DNA from: Sciurus carolinensis
Lineage: Eukaryota > Chordata > Mammalia > Rodentia > Sciuridae
Assembly: GCF_902686445.1 (NCBI RefSeq)
Contig: NW_025920106.1
Span: forward strand, 992,001-1,056,000
Direction: 5' to 3'
DNA: 64,000 bases
A model generated the notes under the pieces. It saw only the letters and a list, made by a program, of their open reading frames with translations, was not told the DNA's origin and did not search any database. A program made the translations under genes and the position numbers. Shown here in pieces: positions 1 to 11,707 of the stretch. Numbering within the stretch: the first letter of the stretch is position 1; each line of letters opens with the position of its first letter.

Positions 1-269
1 AACTTAAATTTAGCAAACAAAAACATTTAGAAAATAGTTTTAGCTGAAAATTTTCTATCAGCTAAGATGAAAATTGCCACATTTTTAGTTGTTATATCTA
101 TATCTATGCTAGACTGTGAAGGAATTGTGTTGTTAACAAAATTTCTACAGGTAAGTCACATCTTATTTTATAATTCTGGAATGTCATTAAGCCTCAGTTT
201 TCTCATATGTAGAATGACAATGATTATTTTTGGGAGTATCCAAAATATTCCAGGAACATGCTTAAGTTA

Positions 270-328
<59 letters not shown>

Positions 329-2576
329 CAATACATAATACAATATATGTTATATTTATTACATAGTTTCTCTTAATGATCTGGATCTCTCATTGTAACC
401 AAAAACAGTGGTTGGCATTTATCAACTGTGTCAAGGCCATGTCCTCCAAATTTTTGATCTCTTATATTCTCTTTTTCCTTGTAGTTAACTGCCTTTCAGG
501 TTGCTGCAGTTCCAAATACCACTCACATTTCCTCCAATTCATGAAGAAGTGGGAGGAAAAGAGTGGTACCAGCCACATTTATTCTCTTATATTTTGAAAG
601 CTAGGCTTTCATATAAATGCCTGAAAGGCTTCTTCCAAAATCTCATTGGCCAGCACATTAATTTTAAGAGAGGCTAGAAATTGGAAGCAGGAATGTTGTA
701 ATTAGGATAAACTTAGAAACAGTCCTGATTTATAATCCATCTGTCAATTAACAAGGAAAAGGGACAGTGGGTATTGATAGGTTACTAAGAACATCTGCCA
801 TAAGGACACTGACTGTATTGCCCCCAGTCCTTGGTGATTTGTGAAGAAAAGTAAAAACAAAAGTTGAATATTTTATTTTTTTATCACTTCAGAAAATAGA
901 GGAATCTAAAGTTTTACCTCAGGTCCATACTTATCCTGAAATTATGAAACTGAGATATAATTATTACTTATAATTTCAATAGCAATTCAAATTCAAGTGT
1001 ATCTGGAATACTCCAAATCAGTACTTGATAATAGTCCTCATATTAAACAAACAAGATTTTTTTAAAAATGCTCTAAATACTGATTTGTCCTTTTTTGACT
1101 TTTATAGTAACTGAGAGTAAAAGTTAATGAAGCAGTAATTTGCTTTTTTACAGTTCAAATCTAAGGAAAGGATTTCAGCAGAAGAGGCCATGAAGCATAC
1201 ATAATTTCAAAGTCTGTGCCCAAGAATACCTGCTTTACCATAAAGTAAGAAAATCCAAAGATTCCCCATTTATGCTAATTTCTCTAGTGATGGGGAATGA
1301 GATGGATTAGAGGTTTAGAAAGAGATGGTTTCTTTTTTTAAATCTGAAATATTGGTCATTTTCAAAAGTCAATCAAAATTTCTTAAAGGAAGGAGCCCCC
1401 ACTGTGGTTTTTCAAATCAGTCATAATTTTTTATTCTGTAATTTTTTAAATATATATATTGCCACTACTCTAAGAAACTGTAAGAAACCAATAATACTGA
1501 AGTATGGGTCATCACACTTACTGCATTTAATTTGAAACATACTATCTGTGATGGCATCTATAGGCCTAATATAGCTTTGATTCATTTGTGGAAAAACCTT
1601 ACCTTAATATATAAAGATGACTTCCTTTCTGGGGGTTACTCTGACTTTACCATCCCTAAGACAGGGGTCAGTGTATTATCAAAGCCATTAAAATAATACA
1701 TTTTCCATGTGGGAGGTAACTCTTAAATTTCACTTCTGACATACATTTATATAAATTAGCCCAGTGTCTTACTTTAAAATGGAGTAAGGTAAGTAAGGGA
1801 TTAGGAGAATATTTCAGAACTTAGCTATGAAAACCTTTCATTTATTTCCAATTCTCATTTACTAGAGAATATTCTTGGAGATTTATATAGCAATCAGGAA
1901 CAAGCAAATTGAATAAGAAATCCTTTAGACTTTTACTCAGCCTTTACAGGATATTTTTAAATTTAAGACTACCTTCTGACAGAGGTTGAAAATGAGAAAC
2001 AAATTACAGGTGCATTTTTTTAAAAAATTATATTGCATTATTAATACCAAATTTCAGTTTAAGGTAGTAGCACCAATCTGTTCCATGTTCTTCAATAAAA
2101 ATCTAAAGGTAGTTTGAGGACCTGATACTTTTATGTCATTGTGAAATAACAATAAAGGACAGAGAGAATAAGAACCTGGTAATGCATTTTATGAGGTCTC
2201 CCAACCCAGTAAGTTCTGGAACAAATACCATGTGTTTTTTCTTCTTTTGGGTTTTTAAATTTTTTTTTTTATTTTTTCAGAGAAACACCTGCTTGCACGA
2301 AGCTTTAAAGCAGAGTTTGGGGAAGGGTTCTGAAAAGGGATCACTTCCTTTGGTTTCCTCCTGAAAATGGACAAAAAAAGACAAAATTTTGAGCAGGGCC
2401 ATATAGACTTATAAATGCAGTATATTTACATTGGATCTCTATATAATTTTTAAGTGATCATTTATAGTTGGATCATGTATGTTTTTAATAATATTGACCT
2501 TCACCTAATGACTTTTGTCTGTGCATTTTAGGTGTGTCAGTATTCAGTTTGAAAAAAATTCAGTTGCAAAAACCTT
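1..2576. other. Unassigned AT-rich intergenic DNA
   Basis: I find no gene here. The short open frames (under 75 codons) have no recognisable domains and sit in AT-rich DNA. Apart from the (TA)n tract, I recognise no repeat family. Confidence 0.6.
271..322. repeat. (TA)n microsatellite
   Basis: An uninterrupted run of about 26 TA dinucleotides, followed by a degenerate AT-rich tail to about 350. It is a simple repeat and probably polymorphic in length. Confidence 0.95.
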
Positions 2577-2829
2577 GTTTTTTTAAATTTATTTTTATTG
2601 TCATCAAATGGGATACATCTTGTTTCTCTGTTTGTACATGAACTAGAGGCATACCATTTCTGTAATCATACATTTACCTAGGGTAATAGTTTTTGACTCA
2701 TTCTGTTTTTTTCCCTTCCCCCCACCCCTCTTTCTCCTCTATACAGACATTTCTTCCTCCATCCTTGCCCCTCTCCCAACCCCCATTATATGTCATCAAC
2801 CACTTATCAGCCAGCTCATTCATCCTTTG

Positions 2830-2929
2830 GTTTTTTGAGATTGGCTTATCTCAGCATGATATTCTCCAATTTCATCCATTTGCCTGCAAATGTCATAATT
2901 TTATTATTCTTTATGGCTCAGTAATATTC

Positions 2930-2985
<56 letters not shown>

Positions 2986-5900
2986 CAGATTCTATATACA
3001 TTCATCAATTGCGGGGCATCTAGGTTGGGTCCACATTCTGGCTATTGTGAATAGAGTAGCTATGAATATTGATGTGGATGTATCTCTATAGTATGTTGAT
3101 TTTAAGTCCTTTGGGAGTAAGGAGTGGGATAGCTGGGTCAAATGGTGGTTCCATTCCAAGTTTTCTAAGGAATCTCCAAACTGCATTCAAGAGTGGCTTC
3201 ACTAATTTGCAGACCCACCAGCAATGTATGAATGTACCTTTTTCCCCACATCCTCACCAACACCCATTGTTGCTTTTATTCTTGATAATCACCATTCTAA
3301 TTGGGATGCGATGGAATCTTAGGGTAGTTTTGATTTGCATTTCTCTTATCACTAGAGATGTTGAACATTTTTCATTTATCTGTTGATTGGTTGTAGATTT
3401 TCTTCTGTGAAGTGTCTGTTCACTTTCTTAGCTCATTTGTTGATTGGGTTATTTGTATTCTTCATGTAGAGTTTTTGAGTTCTTTATTTTTCTGGAAATT
3501 AGTGCTCTATCTGAAGTATGAGTAGCAAAGATTTTCTCCCACTCTGTAGGCTCTTTCTTCACATTGCTAATAGTTTCTTTTGCTGAGAGAAAGCTATTTA
3601 GTTTGAATCTATCCCAGTTATTGATTCTTGCTTTTTTTTTCTTGTGCTATTGGACTCCTGTTAAGGAAGTCTGATCCTAAGCCAACATATTGAAGATTTG
3701 GACCTACTTTTCTTCTATAAGATGCAGGGTTTCTGTTCTGATTCCAAGGTCCTTGATACATTTTGAGTTGAGTTTTGTGCAGGGTGAGAGAGAGGGGTTT
3801 AGTTTCATTGTGCTGCATATGAATTTCCAGTTTTCCCAGCACCATTTGTTGAAGAGGCAATCTTTTCTCCATTGCATATTTTTAGCACCTTTGTCTAGTA
3901 TGGGAAAATTGTATTTATTTGGGTTTGTGTCCATTTGCTCTATTCTGTACCATTGATCTACCTTTCTACTTTGGTAACAATACTGTGCCATTTTTATTAC
4001 TATTGCTTTGTAGAATAGTTGAAGTTTTGATAATGTGATACGCCCTGCTTCACTCTTCCTGCTAAGAATAGCTTTAGCTATTCAGGGTTTCTTATTCTTC
4101 CACGTAGATTTCATGATTGCTTGCTCTATTTCTGTGAAGTATATCATTGGGATTTTAATTGGAATTGCATTGAATCTGTATAGCACTTTTGGTAGTATGG
4201 TCATTCTGACAATATTAATTCTGCATCTCCAAGAACATGGGAGATCTTTCCATCTTCTAAGGTTTTCTTTAATTTCTTTCTTTATTGTTCTGTACTTCTC
4301 ATTGTAGAGGCCTTTCACCTCTTTTGTTAGATTGATTCCCCAGTATTTTATTTTTTTGAAGCTATTGTGAATTAGGTGGTCTTCCTAACTTCTCTTTCTG
4401 AGGATTCTTCACTTATGTATAAAAATGCATTAGATTTATGAGTATTGATATTATATCCTGCTACTTTACTGAATTCATTCATGAGTTCCAAAAGTTTTCT
4501 GGTGGAATTTTCCAGTTCTTCTAAATATATAATCATGTCATCAGCAAATAGGGATAATTTGAGTTCTTCTTTTCCCATTGGTATCTGTTTTATTTCCTTG
4601 GTCAATCTAATTGCTCTGGCTAGAGTTTCAAGGACAATGTTAAATAGAAGTGGTGAAAGAGGGCATCCCTGCCTTGTTCCAGTTTTTAGGGAGAATGCTT
4701 TCAGTTTTTCACCATTTAGAATAATATTGGCCATGGGCTTAGCATAGAGAGCTTTTATAATGTTAAGTAATATTCCCACTATCCCTATTTTTTCTAGTCT
4801 TTTGAGCATGAAGGGATGCTCTATTTTTTCAAATGCTTTTTCTGCATCTATTGAAATAACCATGTAATTCTTGACTTTAAGCCAGTTAATATGGTGAATT
4901 GCATTTATTAATTTCCAGATGTTGAACCAACCTTTCATCCCTGGTGTAAGACCCACTTGATCATGTGGCACTATCTTTTTAATATATTTCTGTGTGCGAT
5001 TTGCTAAAATTTTGTTGAGAATTTTTGCATCAATGTTCATTAAGGATATTGGTCTGAAATTTTCTCTCCTGGATATGTCTCTGATTTAGGTATCACTGTG
5101 ATATTGGCTTCATAGAAAGAGTTTGGGAGGGTTCCCTCCTCTTCTATTTCATGAAATACTTTGAGAAGTACTGGAATGAACTCTTCTTACTCTTACTTGA
5201 AATTGATCTATTTAAGTTGTCTATGTCCTCCTCATTCAGTTTAGGTAATTCATATGTCTCTAGAAACCTGTTGATGTCTTCAAGATTTTGTACTTTGTTG
5301 GAGTATAGATTTTCAAAATACCTTCTAATTATGTATTGTATTTCACTTGTGTCTGTTGTGATATTTCCTTGTTGATTCCAAATTTTAGTATTTTGAGTTT
5401 TCTCTCTCCTTCTCTTTGTTAGTGTGGATAAGGATTTTTCAATTTTGTTTATTTTTTCAAAGAACCAACTATTTATTTTGTCAATTTTTTCTATTGTTTT
5501 TTAATTGTTTATTTTCTATTGTTTATTCTATTGTCTATTTTTCTATTGTTTCAATTTTGTTAATTTCAGCTGTGATTTTAAGTATTTCCTATCTTCTAGT
5601 ATTTTTGGTGTTGATCGGTTCTTCTTTATCTACAGTTTTGAGCTGCAGTGTTAGGTCAATTATTTGTTGAGTTTTTTTCTTCTTTTATTGAATGGGCTGT
5701 ATGACATAAATTTTCCTCTAAGTACTTCTTTCATAGTGTCCCAGAGATTTTGATATGATGTATCTTTGGTCTCATTTACCTCTAAGAAATTTTTAATTTT
5801 CATTCTGATGTCTTCTGTTATCCATTCATCATACAATAGTGCATTGTTTATTCTCCAGGTTTTGCAGTAGTTTCTGGTTGTATTCTAGCATTTATTTCTA

Positions 5901-6611
5901 ATTTCAATCCATTATGAACTGATAGAATACAAGGTAGTATCTCTATCTTCTTGTATTTGCTAACATTACCTTTGTGGCATAAAATATGGTGTGTTTTAGA
6001 GAAGGATCCATGTGCTGCTGAGAATAAAATGTGTTCACTCTATGTTGGATGGTATATTCTATATATGTTCCTTAAGTCTAAATTATGGATTGTGAAATTG
6101 GGTCCTATGGTTTCTTTGTTCAATTTTTGTTTGGAAGATCAATCCAGGAATGAGAAATGTGTTTTAAAATAACTTAGTATTAATGGGTTGTGGTCTATTT
6201 GATTTCTGGAATTGAGAAGGATTTGTTTGACGTACATGGATTAGCCAAAATTTGGGGCATAGATATTCATGATTATTATGTCTTGCTGATATATGCTTCC
6301 CTTAAACAGTATGTAATGTCCTACTTTATCCCTTCTGACTAATTTGGCTTGAAGTAAACATTATCTGATATGAGGATGGATACTCCAGCTTTTCTACTCA
6401 GTCCATGTGCATGGTATATTTTTTTCCATCCTTTCACCTTTAGTCTATGGATATCTTTTTCTATGAGATGAGTCTCTTCCAGGCAGCATATGGTTGGATC
6501 TTTCTTTATAATCCAATCTGCCAGCCTATGTCTTTTGATTGATGAGTTCAGGCCATTAACATTCAGGGTTATTATTAAGATATGATTTGTATTCCCGGTC
6601 ATTTGACTCAT
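2830..6611 (-). pseudogene. L1-A ORF2 remnant (endonuclease and reverse transcriptase)
   Basis: The second L1 ORF encodes an apurinic-type endonuclease followed by a reverse transcriptase, which nick the target and copy L1 RNA in the nucleus. The start at 6611 opens an endonuclease N-terminus of about 90 codons (6339-6611) with QETHL-like CLEETHLIEKD. The best preserved block is the RT palm and fingers (4372-5040, 222 codons): [32 protein letters not shown] and the catalytic FADDMIIY. Another short block (4082-4318) reads [11 protein letters not shown]. Stops and frameshifts between the blocks, especially 5040-6339, show that it is dead. The 3' end is an estimate from where the C-terminal reading fades. 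Confidence 0.85.
2933..2984. repeat. (TA)n tract expanded inside L1-A
   Basis: About 25 TA units stand where the other L1 copies here carry only a short GTGTATATATAC-like stretch (compare about 28764-28776 and 49846-49858). It looks like a microsatellite grown from an L1 seed. Confidence 0.9.
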
Positions 6612-6649
6612 TTTTCTTTTTTGACAAGACTTGGGTTCCCTTTTATTTG

Positions 6650-8112
6650 GCTATTATTTTAGGGTAGTTCCTCCCTTTACTGATTTACATCATTATTTTT
6701 CATCTCTTCCTCATGGAATATTTTGATGAGAATTTTCTGTAGTGCCAGCTTTCCTTTTGTAAATTCTTTTAGCTTTTGTTTATCATGGAAGGGTTTTATT
6801 TTGTTGACAAATCTGAAGGTAAGTTTTGCTGGGTATAAGATTCTTGGTTGGCATCCATTTTCTTTCAGAGCTTGAAAAATGTTTTTCCAGGCCCTTCTAG
6901 CTTTTATGGTCGGGGTGGAAAAATCTGCTGATATCCGTATTGGTTTCCTCTGAATGAAGTTTGATTCTTTTCTCTCACAGCCTTTAAAATTCTGTCTTTA
7001 TTTTGTATGTTAGGTATTTTCATTATAATGTGCTTTGGTGTGGGTCTATTCTAATTTTGTATATTTGGAGTCCTATAAGCCTCTTGTACTTGATTTTCCA
7101 TTTCATTTTTCAGATGTGGGAAATTTTCTGATATTATTTCATTGAATAGATTGCTCATTCCTTTGGTTTGTTTCTCTAAGCTTTCCTCAATCACAATAAT
7201 TCTTAAATTTGACCTTTTCATGATATCTCATAATTCTTGTAGATTCTGTTCATGATTTCTTACCATCTTCTCTCTTTGGTCAATTTTGTTTCCAAGATTA
7301 AATATTTTGTCTTCAATTGACGCTGTCCAGCAGAGTCAATTTTGCGTGTGGGACAAAAGAGTAGCGAGGTTCTTAAATTCAGAATGGTTTATTGATGAAT
7401 CAGGAAACCTGGGAACTGAAACCTCAAACCTCTAAAAAAAAAAAAAAAACCCTCTGGCGCCCAAGGAGAGCCGACTTATATCCCCTCCAGGAGGCAAAGG
7501 GTAGGGCTGACACCAATTATGCAAAGATTAGGCGAGAGCTAGCTGCCCAGTCATGGTAAAGGTCAAAATGAACAGAAAGGAGAAGGAGCATCTGTGCACA
7601 CGTTGTGTGAGTGGACTTAATTGGATACGGCCAATGACAAATCACCTGGGTGTGCTTATGCCAATCAACCTCCTCACCTCCGATGTGATCAAAGCAACTT
7701 CTGGCTGGCTGCCAAGCACCATCCCGGAGCCTTCTGCACCACATAGCCCCCAACATTCAATGTCTGAGGTTCTGTCTTCCAGTTGTTCTATTCTTTTGGT
7801 TATGGTTTCTGTGGAGTTTTTAATTTGGTTTATTTTTTCCTTCATTTCAAGGCTTTATGTCTGTTTTCTTTTTTCAGTATCTCTAACTATTGAAATAATC
7901 TTTTGCTTCCTGTATTTGCCCTTTTAACTGTTGAGTTGTGTGATCATTCAAACCCTGCATTTGCTCTTTCAAATCATCATTTGCTTCTCTGATCCTTTTA
8001 ATTATGTACATTCTGAACTCCCTTTCTGTCATTTCTTCTGCAATGCTGTCATTGGATTTTATTGATGTAGCATCTAGTTTATTTGGGACATTTTCTTCCC
8101 TCGTTTTCTCAT
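6650..8112 (-). pseudogene. L1-A ORF1 remnant, split by a solo LTR
   Basis: The first L1 ORF encodes the RNA-binding ORF1 protein, with coiled coil, RRM and C-terminal domain. The likely start is the ATG at 8112-8110, matching the MRKQGKKMSQ start of L1-D ORF1. The coiled-coil end survives as NSTETITKRIEQLEDRTSD (about 7750-7815). Taking out the LTR and one copy of its target duplication (444 bp) leaves about 1.02 kb, close to the 1,005 bp of L1-D ORF1. The RRM half shows no long open frame. The end near 6650 is inferred from alignment with L1-D. Confidence 0.75.
7318..7755 (-). mobile_element. Solo ERV2 (IAP-like) LTR
   Basis: A 438-bp element with TG...CA ends and a perfect 6-bp target duplication, TTCAAT (7312-7317 and 7756-7761), the length typical of class II ERVs. 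On the minus strand it begins TGTTGGGGGC, carries a TATA-like GGATATAAG (7483-7475) and an AATAAA signal (plus-strand TTTATT at 7388-7393), and ends GCGTCA. That order (U3, TATA, poly(A) signal) fixes the orientation. There is no internal retroviral sequence beside it, so it is a solo LTR. It interrupts L1-A ORF1 and is younger than that L1. Confidence 0.93.
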
Positions 8113-8518
8113 ATTGGTCAGGTATCTACCTTTCTATTACAGAAACTCTATTGACCTATAGTATCCCTGTAGATTTCCAACAACTCACTTCCTAGCCTTC
8201 AGTAGCCTGAAGTCTTGAAGGAACTTGATAATGCAGTGATACACAAGGAATCTGCCCCTCTATGGTGGTGGCTTTCAGGTGGTGTATAATTTCTGCTGGT
8301 GGGAAGAGGCACCTCCACTTGTTGATTGATGGTAAGTCAAAAGGGGGACTAAACTGCAGGCTGGGGCATGGCTGGTCTGGGCCTGTGTCTCTGGTTCTAC
8401 CACCCTGGTGGGACAGTCTCACCTGTCATGGAAGACTCACCCCGTGGGGATATCTTGCTCTCCAGCTCTCATCTGAGAAGTTCCTTTTGGTCCAGAACTA
8501 CTCCCTGGGCTGAGCAGT

Positions 8519-8836
8519 CCTCCTTTGTGATGTTCTCAGGGTTCTGGACCTACCTCCTGGGCCAGGGAGCCTTGCCCTGTAATTCAGACTCTTGGTGGGT
8601 AGCCCTCCTCTGTGACATTCCCTGGCATCTGGAACTACCACCTCGTCTGGCATCCTGGCCCTGCAAGGGACTCTTTCCCTAAGTAGCCCTCCTCTACACT
8701 GCTCCCTGGGGACTGGACCTACTTCCCAGGCCTGGGTCCCTTGCTCTGTGCTGAAGCCTCTTGCTGGGCAGTGCTCCTCTACAATGCTCCCAGTTGTCTG
8801 GATTTATAGCTTCAGTGGGGGATTCTCACTGGGCAG
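8519..8836 (-). repeat. Tandem ~85-bp monomers in the L1-A 5' UTR
   Basis: Units start at 8519, 8604, 8688 and 8773 (spacings 85, 84, 85), each opening with a CCTCCTYTGTGA/CCTCCTCTACA-type block and containing a CCTGG...CTGGACCTAC-like centre. A partial unit follows to about 8836. They form part of a GC-rich L1 5' UTR and are comparable in kind to the promoter monomers of mouse L1s. Promoter activity is inference. Confidence 0.75.
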
Positions 8837-9177
8837 CTCTACTCCATTAAGTTCACTGCATTCCAGGACTACTAACCAATCCAGAAAGTCTTGCCCAGTG
8901 GGAGAGACTCACCAGGCTGCTCTGAAGTGGTCCTGAGTCTACCAATACCTCCTCTTTTTGAATCCCTAGTCCTGTCAAAGGGCCTCCAGTCTCCTGTAGG
9001 TATCTCAGGAAGGGAGTCACACTTCCGACGATAATGGCCAGGCCCTCAGGAATAATTCAAAATGCCTGCACTGGCCTCCAAAGAAGCTGAGGAGCCCCAG
9101 CAAGGATGCACTGAGTCAGCACAGAGGCAAGTGCAGTTTCCCTCAGCAGTGGGGTGCAGGAGGGCAGGCTCTCTGAT

Positions 9178-9310
9178 GGTGTCCAACCTTGATGTGGGGG
9201 TCAGGCAGGCCAGCTACCTCAAAAGATGGTGTCCTACCTTGGCTTGGGGTCAAGCGGGCCAGCTAGCTCTGCTCAATGGCATCTGACCTTGGTGTGGGCA
9301 TCAGGTGGAC
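9178..9310. repeat. 50-bp tandem repeat, 2.6 copies
   Basis: Units start at 9178, 9228 and 9278 with the pattern GGTGTCC-ACCTTG-TGGGG-TCA-GC-GGCCAGCTA. They lie just 5' of the L1-A 5' UTR or in its outermost part; I cannot tell which. Confidence 0.8.
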
Positions 9311-9588
9311 CCAAACTTTATTTCTTTACATGTGCCACATGGAATAGAACTTGCTGGGCCACATCTGAGGCAGGGTGGGATGCCTAGCTGAGGTTTCCAT
9401 CCAGAGACCAGCTCCTCTTCCTCTTGAAATGAGCCTGCGGGAGTTTGTTCAGGACCTGGGGTTTTGAAATTCTTCTTACCCAGAGACAGGTGTGTGTGTC
9501 ACATGTTGATTATGAAGTTTTGTGTGGAACCAAACTTTTGGTTTATAAGTTGATGAGTAAAATTATTGATGTAAAAACTAATGTACAG

Positions 9589-9717
9589 GGCTGGGTTTGT
9601 AGCTCAGTAGTGGAGTACTTGCCTAGCATGTATGAGGTACTGGGTTCAATTCTCAGCACCACATATCAATAAATAAAATAAAGGTCCAGGAACAACTAAA
9701 AATACATCTAAAAACCC
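9589..9717 (+). mobile_element. ID SINE (sciurid type)
   Basis: A tRNA-derived SINE with an A-box/B-box head (GTAGCTCAGTAGTGGAGTAC, GGTTCAATTCTCAGCACCAC) and the AATAAATAAAATAAAGGTCC tail typical of squirrel ID elements. Flanked by a 9-bp direct repeat, AATGTACAG (9580-9588 and 9718-9726), so the insertion is precisely bounded. Confidence 0.95.
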
Positions 9718-9726
9718 AATGTACAG

Positions 9727-11707
9727 TGCATTCCACAACTGTGTGTGTTCAACATTGCACATAGTATAGTCACTTTTCTATAAGATATGGGCAGCTCAGT
9801 AAACCTTGAGAGAGAAATCTGACTCAGTCACATCATGGATCCCAAAGGCTGCAGATAGCCCAAGATCTTTTACAAGTGACCTGGCTTGATCACTGCACAT
9901 GCCATCCCTGGTACCTGAGGCAGAAGACACATATTGTGCTTCCCCAGTTATCAGTGTCATCACTTGAAGCATAAGAGTTGCATACTGACCCCATTACCAA
10001 AAGGGTCATTTAACATAGTGCTGATCACACTGTGGAATATGAGCTTTGCTGGTGGGAATATTATCTTCCTGGAGTCACTAAATACTATGTGTAGGATAAA
10101 ACTGAATGCTGAAATGCCTTCATAAAATGCATTTGTATTTCAGGATATGGGAAGAAAAGAAGACAGCATACTGTCTGATAACATGGTCAAGCCCAGTCCC
10201 CAGCCTTTCTTACTAATCAAGGACTCAGATCTGGAGGCAATTTTTTTCTTTTGGTGGACTTGGGATCTCCATTTGTCCACACTGTCCTCTTCACAGTGGA
10301 CTGTTTTTATTTTAGACATACAGTAGATTGCGTTTCTATTTGTCATGGTGTGATGCTTTTTGGTACAGTCATTTTTAAAGTCTTCTCTGCCATTAAAGAC
10401 AGTAGGTTACAGCTATCAATGTAACTGTAGCTGCAATTTTTTGTGCAGGACTGAGAAACACATTGCATTACTTATTGTGGAATCATTTTTGCTAATTAAC
10501 TATTACCTTTTTATTTACACAAAAGTTGAATGCCTGAAGAAGTTACAGTGGCTGTATTTTGTGTGAAAGCATCCATTTCTCCTCACAGGTTGTCTTTCTA
10601 CTGCATAGTTTGATTGTTTTTAAAAAACTGCAGTATTTCCTGGAATGTATATTTAGTTTGCTTAACAGTAAAATAAGTGAGCCATGTTGAACACTCTTAC
10701 GAACATAATTTCTTACTGAACATTGGCAAGTAGGGTAGCTGAGATGGATAAGTACATTATGTTTAGGAGATCATGTGACAAGTTGATTCAATCAAGTGAA
10801 TATCTGCCATTTTTGGATTGTCACATTAAACATCAATAAATTAAAGGCCCCAAAATATTTATTTTCACCTATTTCTCATTTTAGAAATGTCCACTTCATG
10901 TTACTTGATATTTGCATATGAATACACTTACCTACTTTAGGTTGTGCTTCAGTTTAGTTCAAACTTAACCATATGAGTCCATTTAAAGAAGAAAAATCCT
11001 GCTTGTCTTAAATACATTTTTTATAAACAAGGATGATACTTCATTAGGGAACAGTTTGTTTCATTTGGGGACTGAACTGAAACATTCAATAACATTCAGC
11101 TAAAAATTGTCATATATTTTGAAATAAGCCATGAGAAACTAAAATTAGAGAAATGAGAACTTAAGAGGATTTTTGTGTTAAAAGTATTATGAGGAATTAT
11201 CTATTTATTAGAGATGCTAAATATTACAGTTTTAATTATGCATCTCCTTGAACATCATAAACACACTTTGGTGTTGGCAAAGTGTTTTTAAACCTTTGTG
11301 TTTACTTGTAAGGAACATTGTTTAGTGTATCTAAAAAACTAAGTCTTAATTGGTATATTTTGAAATGGTCATGTAAATTTTTGCCTTATATATCATGAAA
11401 ATAGTCATAGCTTAATTGTTTCTGGACATTCACTGTAAAACATTCAGGGGTCCTACCATTTCTTTTCAGAAAATCTTGTAGTTTATTGTCATTAACAAAA
11501 TTAGGTGAATTTCAAATATTTTATCTTAACTTTATTTGTGAATAGTGATTGTGGCATATTTGGTGTTATTATTTTAATATTTTATGATACTGAAATTTTC
11601 ATTCAAAAATTGTGAAAGAAACAGATTCATGTGTAATGGTGAAAGACCACTACTGTTTTTCATATTTGTAAATTGGTTTTATATTAAACCCTATAGCCTA
11701 ATAAACT
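9727..11707. other. Unassigned DNA, no gene recognised
   Basis: AT-rich sequence with only short open frames (68 codons or fewer). It has the feel of a long 3' UTR or decayed pseudogene, but I recognise no coding match. Confidence 0.5.

Larger units (their letters stand above)
2577..9045 (-). mobile_element. L1 retrotransposon, decayed, near full length (L1-A)
   Basis: An autonomous non-LTR retrotransposon lying antisense. On the plus strand it reads T-rich 3' end (about 2577), 3' UTR, ORF2 (to 6611), ORF1 (about 6650-8112), then a GC-rich 5' UTR with tandem units. The RT carries FADDMIIY, and the endonuclease N-terminus reads LNVNGLNSSIKRHRLADW. Many stops and frameshifts make it inactive. 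A solo LTR sits inside ORF1. The 5' limit is uncertain. The segment near 8900-8990 matches the far 5' UTR of L1-D, so about 9045 is likely, but L1 5' UTR might run on to about 9490. I saw no clear target-site duplication. Confidence 0.88.

Noticed and set aside
2693..3091. 132-codon plus-strand open frame
   Set aside because: Antisense to the L1-A 3' region, with an Ile/Tyr run produced by the (TA)n tract.
7553..7927. 124-codon plus-strand open frame
   Set aside because: Runs across the LTR/L1 junction in antisense; a chance frame.
9589..9670. tRNA gene
   Set aside because: The A-box and B-box belong to an ID SINE with an A-rich tail and target duplication.
9727..11707. Processed pseudogene with a long 3' UTR
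   Set aside because: Composition is suggestive, but I recognised no coding match and no poly(A) tail with a target duplication.
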